Shown here: piece by piece, positions 17,826 through 25,093 of the stretch | How the letters are laid out: each line of letters opens with the position of its first letter | How positions within the stretch are numbered: the first letter of the stretch is position 1 | Source of the DNA: Coprosoma sp963632935 | GTDB taxonomy: Bacteria; Bacillota_I; Bacilli_A; RF39; UBA660 | Assembly (NCBI GenBank): GCA_963632935.1 | Contig: CAVGWA010000007.1 | Span: 1 to 54,541 of the forward strand | Length of the DNA stretch: 54,541 nucleotides | Direction: 5' to 3' | Notes under the pieces: generated by a model | What the model saw: the letters and a program-made list of their open reading frames with translations, nothing else | Databases searched by the model: none | What the model was told of the DNA's origin: nothing | Translations under genes and position numbers: made by a program

Positions 17826-18208
17826 AAAATTTTTTAAATGAATTTAAACAGTTTGCATTAAAAGGTAGCATGATGGATATGGCAGTTGGAATAATAATTG
17901 GAACATCATTTTCAGGATTAGTAACATCTCTTACAGATAATTTTATAAATCCAATTTTAAAAGTAGTAACTGCTCATGTGCACTATGATTGGCAGGATAT
18001 TGCTGGATTCATATCAACATTTATTACTGCTTTAATTAATTTTATTATAATGGCCTTTATTTTATTTTGTTTAGTAAAAACAATAAATAAAATAAAAGAA
18101 AAAACAAAACATAATGATGAAAAAACTACTAAAAATTGTCCTTATTGTTATAGTGAAATTAATATAAAAGCTGTTAAATGTCCCCACTGCACGTCTAAAA
18201 TTGATTAA
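17822..18208 (+). CDS. mscL: Large-conductance mechanosensitive channel MscL with C-terminal zinc ribbon
   Basis: MscL opens under membrane tension to release solutes during hypo-osmotic shock. The N-terminus FLNEFKQFALKGSMMDMAVG is the typical amphipathic helix running into membrane helix 1 (about 18-42). Helix 2 lies at about 58-86, followed by KINKIKEK. The usual cytoplasmic helix bundle is replaced by a short zinc-ribbon-like end, CPYCYSEINIKAVKCPHC. I believe similar Cys-rich tails occur in other Firmicutes MscL proteins, but I cannot check that here. The start overlaps the truB stop (ATGA). Confidence 0.9.
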   Translation: MKNFLNEFKQFALKGSMMDMAVGIIIGTSFSGLVTSLTDNFINPILKVVTAHVHYDWQDIAGFISTFITALINFIIMAFILFCLVKTINKIKEKTKHNDEKTTKNCPYCYSEINIKAVKCPHCTSKID

Positions 18209-18228
18209 CTTCCATAAGAAGTTTTTTT
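18207..18228 (+). terminator. Terminator after mscL
   Basis: AACTTC (18207-18212) pairs with GAAGTT (18218-18223), followed by a run of T; it ends the cysS-truB-mscL operon. Confidence 0.75.
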
Positions 18229-18241
18229 CTCTCTTTAAATG

Positions 18242-18250
18242 TGGTAGAAT
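18242..18250 (+). promoter_or_regulatory. Extended -10 promoter before the YgjP-like gene
   Basis: TGGTAGAAT (TGn followed by TAGAAT) lies 15 bp before the start codon; its -35 position falls within the T tract of the mscL terminator. Confidence 0.4.
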
Positions 18251-18265
18251 GAAGTAGGTGGTTAT

Positions 18266-18910
18266 ATGGAAATATCATTCAATTATAAATTAGATGGTGA
18301 TACTTATAAAGTATTAATAGTAAAAAAAAATAATAAAAATACTTACTTAAAAATAAAAGATGACTTAACAATTTATGTGACTACTAATTATTTAGTTACT
18401 AAAAGAGAAGTAAAAACAATTTTAGATAATGAAAAAGATTTTTTGCGTAAAGCACTATCAAAAGCTAAGAAAAAACTAGAAAAAAGTCAGGCTTTTTATT
18501 ATTTAGGTAAAAAATATGATATAATAAAGGTACCTTTTGAAAGTATAGAAATGGCAGAAGATAAAATATATGTAAAAGATGATAAGTCATTAGAAAAATG
18601 GTTAAAAAAAGAAACTAAACATATTTTTGCTGAAAGATTAGAATATAATTATAATTTATTTGATGAAGATATACCATTTCCAAAATTAAAAATAAGATCT
18701 ATGAAAACAAGATGGGGCGTATGTAATAGAAGAGATTTATCAGTTACTCTAAATTCTAAATTAATTGAATATAGTATTCATGAAATTGATTATGTAATTA
18801 TTCATGAACTTTCTCATTTAGTTCATTTTGATCATTCTAAAGAATTTTGGAATACAGTTGAATATTATATGCCAGATTATAAAAAATCAGTAAATATTTT
18901 AAAAGAATAA
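18266..18910 (+). CDS. YgjP-like (DUF45/WLM family) zinc metallopeptidase
   Basis: The protein belongs to the YgjP/DUF45 group of predicted zinc-dependent metallopeptidases related to SprT and WLM proteins. The zinc site is HELSHLVHFDHSKEFW near residues 170-185, with the HExxH-type HELSH and a third ligand in DHSKEFW. MKTRWGVCNRRDLSVTLN upstream is the second family signature. It has 214 residues, and no signal peptide is visible, so it is probably cytoplasmic. Its substrate is unknown. The RBS AGTAGGTGG precedes the ATG. The following peptidase gene starts 10 bp downstream, so the two are likely cotranscribed. Confidence 0.85.
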   Translation: MEISFNYKLDGDTYKVLIVKKNNKNTYLKIKDDLTIYVTTNYLVTKREVKTILDNEKDFLRKALSKAKKKLEKSQAFYYLGKKYDIIKVPFESIEMAEDKIYVKDDKSLEKWLKKETKHIFAERLEYNYNLFDEDIPFPKLKIRSMKTRWGVCNRRDLSVTLNSKLIEYSIHEIDYVIIHELSHLVHFDHSKEFWNTVEYYMPDYKKSVNILKE

Positions 18911-18920
18911 GGTGGTAGGA

Positions 18921-20096
18921 ATGAAAAAGGTATGTTTATTTATAACTATTTTAGTTACTTGTAGTATGTTTTTGTCAACTGGATATGCAGCTCAGAAAAC
19001 ATTAAATGAATTAAAAAGTGAAGCACAAGCAAATAGAGATGCATACAATAAAGCTAAAAGTCAAAAAGCTGAAACAGAAGCTGAAAAAAATGAAGCTACT
19101 AAACAAAAACAAGAAGTTGAAAGTCAAATTTCAAGTATCCAAAGTGAAGTTACCAATGTTCAAAATCAAATAGAAAAAATTCAAAAAGATATTGATAAAA
19201 AAAATGAACAAATGAAAGATATCATGAGTTTTGTTCAAGTCACTGATGGCGAAAATAATTACTTAGAATATATCTTTGGAGCAACCGACTTTACCGATTT
19301 TATTTATAGAGTTTCTGTTGCTGAACAATTAGGAAATTATAATGAAACATTAATTAAGGAATATAATAAAAGTGCGAAAGAATTAGAAAATAAAAAAACA
19401 GAGCTTGCTAGTAAACAATCAGAGCTTACTAAAAAGCAGCAAGAACTAGCAACCTTAGAGGCTAAATTAAATCAAGAAGTTCAAAAAATAAGTGAAGGTA
19501 TGCTTACCCAAGATCAAGAATATAAAGAAACAATTAGTTTAATTAATAACTTAATTTCATTAGGATGTAGTGGTAGCGAAACAATGAGCTCTTGTCAGGC
19601 TAGAATAGCAAAACAATCTAAAGGCAACTCTGGTGGTTCAGCTAATTACAATGGCACATATATGCCTCTTACAAGTGGTCAAGTTACAAGCGGTTATGGA
19701 TGGCGTACAGGTGAATTTCATACGGGTATTGACTTTTCAAATGGTTCAGTATCTAATGTTTATCCAGTTGCAAGCGGTCAAGTTGTAAACTATAAAGATG
19801 GGTCTACAAGTACATGTGGTAATCATATTATTTATGTATATCATCCTGATTATGGTTATACCACATCTTACTGGCATTTAACAAATAGAAGTGTAAGCTT
19901 AGGTCAGTGGGTTAACCCTGGAACTGTTTTAGGACAAATTGGTGGTAGAGGATATACTGATCCATGTGCTTATGGAGGACATATTCATCTAAATTTATTT
20001 AATGGTCTTACTACTAGTAATAGCGGTAGAATAGATCCTAAAACTTGGCTTAAAAATATACCATCTCAAGGAGTATGGTTTACCAGTTACAGATAA
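18921..20096 (+). CDS. Secreted coiled-coil M23 (LytM-type) peptidase, EnvC/PcsB-like
   Basis: A predicted wall hydrolase or hydrolase activator. Residues 1-24 form a signal peptide (MKKVCLFITILVTCSMFLST, then GYAAQ). About 25-205 is a Gln/Glu/Lys-rich coiled coil, followed by a Gly/Ser linker and an M23 domain at about 250-375. Zinc ligands are visible in FHTGIDFSNG and GGHIHLNLF, with YWHLTNRSVSLGQWV between. The plan matches EnvC/PcsB proteins, which link FtsEX to peptidoglycan cleavage; ftsEX is not in this window. Start ATG 18921 is preferred to GTG 18912 because AGGTGGTAGGA is the RBS. It has 391 residues. Confidence 0.88.
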   Translation: MKKVCLFITILVTCSMFLSTGYAAQKTLNELKSEAQANRDAYNKAKSQKAETEAEKNEATKQKQEVESQISSIQSEVTNVQNQIEKIQKDIDKKNEQMKDIMSFVQVTDGENNYLEYIFGATDFTDFIYRVSVAEQLGNYNETLIKEYNKSAKELENKKTELASKQSELTKKQQELATLEAKLNQEVQKISEGMLTQDQEYKETISLINNLISLGCSGSETMSSCQARIAKQSKGNSGGSANYNGTYMPLTSGQVTSGYGWRTGEFHTGIDFSNGSVSNVYPVASGQVVNYKDGSTSTCGNHIIYVYHPDYGYTTSYWHLTNRSVSLGQWVNPGTVLGQIGGRGYTDPCAYGGHIHLNLFNGLTTSNSGRIDPKTWLKNIPSQGVWFTSYR

Positions 20097-20114
20097 AGGC
20101 ATTAGCCTTTATTT
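20093..20114 (+). terminator. Weak terminator after the M23 peptidase gene
   Basis: ATAAAGGC pairs with GCCTTTAT around an ATTA loop, but only a short T stretch follows. Confidence 0.5.
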
Positions 20115-20160
20115 GACATTTTAAATAATTTATTTTTGTTATATTAAATGTGGTGATATA

Positions 20161-20328
20161 ATGAAGGTAAAAATTTTTGATGAAAGTCATGAAAAAGACT
20201 TAGAAGATATGATTAATAATTTCATAAAAGAAGAAGAACCAGAAATTATTGATATAAAATTTTCTACAGCAATTTTTATTTCTGAAGAACAAATATATTG
20301 TTTTTCAGCCTTAATTGTTTATAGGTAG
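20161..20328 (+). CDS. Small Cse60-like protein
   Basis: A 55-residue ORF: MKVKIFDESHEKDLEDMINN at the start and IYCFSALIVYR at the end. This pattern (KVKIFDE..HEKDLE, then a .YCFSA. C-terminus) is the one I know from the Cse60 family, described as a sporulation protein in Bacillus and found widely in Firmicutes. The RBS GGTGAT lies just before the ATG. The flippase gene starts 8 bp after its stop, so the two are probably cotranscribed. Its biochemical role is unknown, and nothing else in the window points to sporulation except the SpoVB-like neighbour. Confidence 0.8.
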   Translation: MKVKIFDESHEKDLEDMINNFIKEEEPEIIDIKFSTAIFISEEQIYCFSALIVYR

Positions 20329-20336
20329 GTGTTGTT

Positions 20337-21998
20337 ATGAAAAAATCCGGTTTTTTAGCTGGAGCCGCTATTTCAATAATTGGAATTGTTATTTGTAAAA
20401 TCATAGGTTTAGTATATGTTATTCCATTTTATGCAATAATCGGAACCCAAGGTGGTGCTTTATATAGTTATGCATATTCTATATATAATGTATTTTTAAA
20501 TCTAGCAACTTCTGGAATACCAGTCGCAATGAGTAAAGTAGTTTCAGAATATAATGAAATGGGTTACTATAATACAAAAGAAAGGACATTCAAAATAGGA
20601 CTTAAAATAATTTCCGTTTTATGTATTATATCATTTTTAATGCTGTTTATATTTGCTCCAACTGTTGCATATTTAATTATTGGTGGTGTTAAAGGAGGAA
20701 ATACAACTGAAGATGTTACAATGGTAATTAGAGTTATATCTACAGCCATTTTAGTAGTTCCTTTTCTAAGTGTATCCAAAGGATATTTACAAGGACACAA
20801 AATCATGCAAGTATCTTCTGTTGCTGATATTCTTGAACAGTTAGCTCGCGTTTTCGTAATATTAGTAGGTAGCTTTTTAACTTTAAAAGTATTTCATTTA
20901 TCTTTAAATACCGCTGTTGGCGTATCAGTATTTGGTGCCACCGCAGGAGCTTTAGTCGCATATTTTTACGTATTTTATAAAATTAAAAAAAGTAAAAGTT
21001 TAAAACGTAATGAACCCATAAAAAATGCTGAAAAAAATATCACAACAAAAGATTTAATTCGTAAAATTATATTTTATGCTCTTCCTTTTGTAATTATTTC
21101 TCTTCTAGAATCTATCTTTGTTTTAGTAGACGTATTTACAGTGGTTAAAGGCCTAGTAGGTCTTGGATATACAACAAACATCAGTGAAAACGTTGTTAGT
21201 GTTATTGAAACATGGGGTTCAAAACTTAATATGATTGTTATGGCTATATCAACAGGAATTATTACAAGCTTAATTCCAACCATATCATCTGCCTATGCAG
21301 TTAAAAATTATAATGAAGTAAATGATAAAATAACGCAAGCACTACAAACATTATTTTTAGTTGTCATTCCCTTAGCCGTTGGCATTAGCTTTATGTCAAA
21401 AGCTGTATGGACAGTATTTTATGGATATGATGAGCTAAATAGTTCTATATTTAGTTTGCTTATCTTATCACAAATTCCATTAGCTATTTGCTCAGTATCT
21501 GTTAATACTAATCAGTCTATGAATAACACTAAAGTAACAATAACAGCCCTAATAGGTGCACTTATAGCCAAAATACTATTAAACGTTCCAACAATGCACT
21601 TATTTAATTTTTTAGGATTAGAAGCATATTATGCTACAATAACATTAAACATAATTATTGATACAATTGAATTAATTTGGCTTTTAAAACAAATCAAAAA
21701 AGAAACTAACATTAATTATTTAAAAGCAATTAGAACATTTATTAAAATTATAATGTGTACATTAATTATGATATTAGCTTTATCAACTATTAACTTATTT
21801 ATTCCTAATTTTTCTACATCCAGAGCAGTGTCAGCAATTTATATAATCATATATGGAACAATTGGTGTAATTATTTATTTTATAACCACATATAAATCAA
21901 ACACTTTATCTGATATTCTAGGTAAAGAAACAATTTTAAAATTTAAACAAAAGATAAGTAAAAAAACTATTAATAGTCAAAATAAAATGATAAAATAG
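20337..21998 (+). CDS. MurJ/SpoVB-type MATE/MOP superfamily lipid flippase
   Basis: A polytopic membrane protein of 553 residues with about 14 predicted helices, beginning FLAGAAISIIGIVICKIIGL. This N-terminus and the GIPVAMSKVVSEYN segment are typical of the polysaccharide-transport/SpoVB/YtgP branch of the MOP superfamily. YtgP-type members flip lipid II across the membrane; SpoVB acts in sporulation. Because the organism makes peptidoglycan and no other flippase is seen here, lipid II flipping is a reasonable inference. The C-terminus ends in a Lys-rich cytoplasmic tail. The AGGTG RBS region overlaps the end of the Cse60-like gene. Confidence 0.85.
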   Translation: MKKSGFLAGAAISIIGIVICKIIGLVYVIPFYAIIGTQGGALYSYAYSIYNVFLNLATSGIPVAMSKVVSEYNEMGYYNTKERTFKIGLKIISVLCIISFLMLFIFAPTVAYLIIGGVKGGNTTEDVTMVIRVISTAILVVPFLSVSKGYLQGHKIMQVSSVADILEQLARVFVILVGSFLTLKVFHLSLNTAVGVSVFGATAGALVAYFYVFYKIKKSKSLKRNEPIKNAEKNITTKDLIRKIIFYALPFVIISLLESIFVLVDVFTVVKGLVGLGYTTNISENVVSVIETWGSKLNMIVMAISTGIITSLIPTISSAYAVKNYNEVNDKITQALQTLFLVVIPLAVGISFMSKAVWTVFYGYDELNSSIFSLLILSQIPLAICSVSVNTNQSMNNTKVTITALIGALIAKILLNVPTMHLFNFLGLEAYYATITLNIIIDTIELIWLLKQIKKETNINYLKAIRTFIKIIMCTLIMILALSTINLFIPNFSTSRAVSAIYIIIYGTIGVIIYFITTYKSNTLSDILGKETILKFKQKISKKTINSQNKMIK

Positions 21999-22014
21999 AA
22001 ACGAGGTGGGTCTT

Positions 22015-23418
22015 ATGAAACAACTATCACTATTTGATAAATTTCAAGTATTTTTTAATAATATGCTCCAGCACCCACTTTTTATTATAATTCTATTAGT
22101 TCCTATCATAATCTGGTTATTACAAAAAAAACACGGTAAAAAAGCCTTTATCATTGTTTATTTAATCGTTATTTTATTTGTTTTAATTATTGGTGGCGAT
22201 TTAATATTTAAACTATTTGATAACCTAATGGATGGACTTTTTATGGTTTTATATTTTCCAAGTTTTATTACATTATTTATTGTTGTGGTAGCTTGTTCAT
22301 TAATTGCTTTAATAAGCTTCTTTAGTAAAAAGATGTATAAAATTAATAAAGTAATTAATATTACATCATTCGCCCTTGTTCAACTACTATTTGTACTTAT
22401 ATTAACAATTGTAAAAGCTAAAAATATTAACATTTATAAAGATAATGCTTTATATGTAAATAATGACGTTTTAACCTTAATGCAATTACTAATAGGTACA
22501 TTCACACTTCAAATTTTATCTATCTTAATTATTAATGGCATTAATAAAATCACTGATATGTTAGAAGGTAAAAACAAAGAAGAAATAGTTAGTGAAATAA
22601 AACAATTAGAAAAAACTAAAAAAACTAAAATAAAAACAATTGAAATTGATAATTCTAAAATTGGATATATCAATGTAGCTAATAAAAGTAAAACAAGTAT
22701 ACCAAAATTAAAGCCATTTAAATTTGACATAGGTAAATTAGAATCAATTAAATTAAATACAAAAGAAATAATTCCAAAAGAAGAAAATATTTTCGCATTC
22801 TCATTAATCAACGAAGAAAATAATAAATCAAAACCTTCAGAAAAGAATATTTCAAAAAATGTATTTAATAAACCAATAGATACTATAAAATCAAAAGAAA
22901 CTAAATTTATAAATGAACCAGTAAAGCAAAATGATACTTTAAAAGTCGATGAAAAATTAAAAGGCACAGTATTTGATAAACGATTAGATACTATAAAGCC
23001 AAAAGAAACTAAATTTATAAATGAACCAGTAAAGCAAAATGATACATTAAAAGTCGATGAAAAATTAAAAGGCACAGTATTTGATAAACAATTAGATACT
23101 ATAAAGCCAAAAATTATAAAATCATCCGAATTAGTAAATGCTTTAAAAACAAAACAAGTACCACCTATCAATATTAAAGAAATAGTAGCAAAGCCTACAT
23201 TAGTAAAAACTAACTTGAAAGAATATAAAGAACCTAATTTAATTGATAATTTAGACATATTAGATATTCAATCTACATTAGATACAGTTGCAAATTATAA
23301 ACTAATGAAAATAAAATTACATTCAAAAAAACCAGAAGCAGTTAATAATCTGCAAATCCCAAATTTCGATATGACAAGTTTAGTTTTAATGAAATGCAAA
23401 TTATATAAAAGCACTTAA
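22015..23418 (+). CDS. Membrane protein of unknown function with tandem 36-residue repeats
   Basis: Not recognised. Of 467 residues, the first ~175 hold four or five predicted membrane helices (IIILLVPIIIWLL, AFIIVYLIVILFVLII, FITLFIVVVACSLIALISFF, LVQLLFVLILTIV, LMQLLIGTFTLQILSILIIN). The rest is a long Lys-rich, probably disordered cytoplasmic or external region. About 290-365 of that region is a 36-residue tandem repeat (ETKFINEPVKQNDTLKVDEK and continuation), two near-identical units plus fragments. The start ATG 22015 follows CGAGGTGGGT; the GTG at 22006 lies within that RBS. It sits 16 bp after the flippase gene and is probably in the same operon. LPxTG is absent. Confidence 0.7.
   Translation: MKQLSLFDKFQVFFNNMLQHPLFIIILLVPIIIWLLQKKHGKKAFIIVYLIVILFVLIIGGDLIFKLFDNLMDGLFMVLYFPSFITLFIVVVACSLIALISFFSKKMYKINKVINITSFALVQLLFVLILTIVKAKNINIYKDNALYVNNDVLTLMQLLIGTFTLQILSILIINGINKITDMLEGKNKEEIVSEIKQLEKTKKTKIKTIEIDNSKIGYINVANKSKTSIPKLKPFKFDIGKLESIKLNTKEIIPKEENIFAFSLINEENNKSKPSEKNISKNVFNKPIDTIKSKETKFINEPVKQNDTLKVDEKLKGTVFDKRLDTIKPKETKFINEPVKQNDTLKVDEKLKGTVFDKQLDTIKPKIIKSSELVNALKTKQVPPINIKEIVAKPTLVKTNLKEYKEPNLIDNLDILDIQSTLDTVANYKLMKIKLHSKKPEAVNNLQIPNFDMTSLVLMKCKLYKST
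22879..23107 (+). repeat. 108-bp tandem repeat within the membrane-protein gene
   Basis: Unit starts at 22879, 22987 and 23095 (each GATACTATAAA) show an exact 108-bp period. Units one and two differ at only a few positions and unit three is truncated. The near identity suggests recent duplication and possible copy-number variation. Confidence 0.9.
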
Positions 23419-23431
23419 AGTACTTTTTCAT
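23408..23431 (+). terminator. Weak terminator after the repeat-bearing membrane-protein gene
   Basis: AAAAGCAC pairs with GTACTTTT with one mismatch and is followed by T-rich sequence, overlapping the stop codon. Confidence 0.45.
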
Positions 23432-23510
23432 TTAAATTTAAAGTAAAGTATATATAAATTTATCAATAAATATAATAATTTTATGTAGAATAAGTATGAC
23501 AAGTTTTGTA

Positions 23511-23525
23511 GATTAAGATAATCTT
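23511..23525. promoter_or_regulatory. Short inverted repeat upstream of the surface-protein gene
   Basis: AGATTA-AGA-TAATCT is a perfect 6-bp inverted repeat about 26 bp before the ATG. It could be an operator or a leader hairpin. No convincing sigma-A promoter pair is seen in this 130-bp gap. Confidence 0.3.
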
Positions 23526-23550
23526 TGATACAGGTTTGGAGAGTAATAGT

Positions 23551-24951
23551 ATGAGAGATAACAAAATGAAAAATAATATTATAATTGTAGGATTATGTGC
23601 GGTATTACTAATTATGGCAGTAGGATATGCGGCATTTTATAGTCAGCTCAAAATAAGTGGAACTTCTACTATAACAAGTATATGGGATGTAGAAATTACT
23701 AATATTGAAACTAAAAATATAATAGGATTCGCATCTAATAAAATAGAACCAACATATACAAAACTAGCCGCCACATTTAATACTAATTTAGTATCACCAT
23801 CAGATTCAATAACTTATGACATAACAGTTGAAAATAAAGGTAATGTTGATGCAGAGTTAAAGGCAATAACAAAAACAGATATATCGAATTCTGCAATATT
23901 GTTTGAAACATCAGGTTTAAAAGAAGGCGAGACATTACAAGCAGGTAAGTCTGCAGTATTAACAGTTAAAGTAACCTATAATTCAAATGTTACATCACAA
24001 CCAGATAATTTAGCAAGTACACTTAAAGTAACATTAAATTATATTCAAAAATCAAATTCAGTATCACCATCAGATGGAATAACCTCATCCGATTTAATAG
24101 CAAACACAGTAACATCAAATGATGGTCTTTATTCTGATGAAACAATAGCAAATAGATATGTTTATAAAGGGACAAATCCAAATAACTATATTACCATAGG
24201 AACAGATACATATAGAATAATATCTATAGAATCAGATAGAACATTAAAAGTAATTAAAAATGAAATTATTGGAAATTATTCTTTTGATGCATCAGGTTCA
24301 AGATATTCACAATTAAATGAAGATTACTGTAACTCAACTAGTGGATGTAAAGTATGGGGAAATAAAAACAGTATGCTAGATTCTTCCTTAAAAAATATTA
24401 CATCTATGCCAAAGTATGATACTGAAACAGAAACATATGCTCTTTCTGATAAAGAAGCTTCTTTAAATATTTATTTAAATGATACTTGGTTTAATAATTT
24501 ATCTTCTAGCGTTCAAGATATTATAGTAAATCATTTGTTTAATGTTGGAATGGCTAATTATTATGAAAAAACTTTGACAAATACCATTAGTCAAGAAAAT
24601 CTTTTCAAATGGAAAGGTAAAGTAGGGTTAATGAATGTAAGTGACTATGTAAAGGCAAATAGCAACATGAATTTATGTGGAACTGTGTATGATAATACAT
24701 ATTCAGCACGCAATTATAGCACTTGCATATCAACAAATTGGATATATAATTCAATAGGGAATAGTTATCTTTGGACAATCACTTCGCATTCTAATTCATA
24801 TGCTCAATCTATGCTATGCATTAGTGGCGAAGGTGCTGTTTTTAGTGGACGTGCAAGTGATAGCGATGGCGTTGCACCAGTATTTTATTTGTCATCTGAT
24901 ATCACATTAACAGGAGAAGGAACATCAAGTAATCCATATACGGTAATGTAA
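23551..24951 (+). CDS. Secreted surface protein with TasA-like N-terminus
   Basis: A predicted exported protein of 466 residues. The N-terminus has a long hydrophobic segment (IIIVGLCAVLLIMAVGYAAF) and then YSQLKISGTSTI, like the signal and mature start of TasA/camelysin-type proteins processed by SipW. Residues about 65-165 form a DUF11-like beta domain (ITYDITVENKGNVDAELKA). The C-terminal ~270 residues resemble the DUF6273-type surface domain (TYRIISIESDRTLKVIKNE near its start, GVAPVFYLSSDITLTGEGTS near the end) and carry six cysteines, perhaps as disulfides. Start ATG 23551 has GGAGAG upstream; the TTG at 23536 is less likely. Function is unknown; adhesion or matrix formation is possible. 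No anchor motif is seen. Confidence 0.65.
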   Translation: MRDNKMKNNIIIVGLCAVLLIMAVGYAAFYSQLKISGTSTITSIWDVEITNIETKNIIGFASNKIEPTYTKLAATFNTNLVSPSDSITYDITVENKGNVDAELKAITKTDISNSAILFETSGLKEGETLQAGKSAVLTVKVTYNSNVTSQPDNLASTLKVTLNYIQKSNSVSPSDGITSSDLIANTVTSNDGLYSDETIANRYVYKGTNPNNYITIGTDTYRIISIESDRTLKVIKNEIIGNYSFDASGSRYSQLNEDYCNSTSGCKVWGNKNSMLDSSLKNITSMPKYDTETETYALSDKEASLNIYLNDTWFNNLSSSVQDIIVNHLFNVGMANYYEKTLTNTISQENLFKWKGKVGLMNVSDYVKANSNMNLCGTVYDNTYSARNYSTCISTNWIYNSIGNSYLWTITSHSNSYAQSMLCISGEGAVFSGRASDSDGVAPVFYLSSDITLTGEGTSSNPYTVM

Positions 24952-24980
24952 AAGATACATAAAACATTTATAAATTGTAT

Positions 24981-25007
24981 AAGAATTCAAAATGAATTCT
25001 TTTTTTG
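24981..25007 (+). terminator. Terminator after the surface-protein gene
   Basis: AAGAATTC pairs with GAATTCTT around AAAAT, followed by seven T. Confidence 0.85.
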
Positions 25008-25093
25008 TTTTATTTTGTTGATTAAATTTTTTCAAATATTACCACAATAAACATAGGATATATTGAATAGAATATATTGAAAGGAGTCAAAAC

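Noticed and set aside
22509..23258. 249-residue minus-strand reading frame opposite the repeat-bearing membrane protein
   Set aside because: It lies wholly antisense to a gene with a good RBS, repeats the same low-complexity block and has no RBS or promoter; it is a by-product of the Lys-rich plus strand.
23551..24951. Diversity-generating retroelement target
   Set aside because: No reverse transcriptase and no template repeat near the C-terminal domain of the surface protein.
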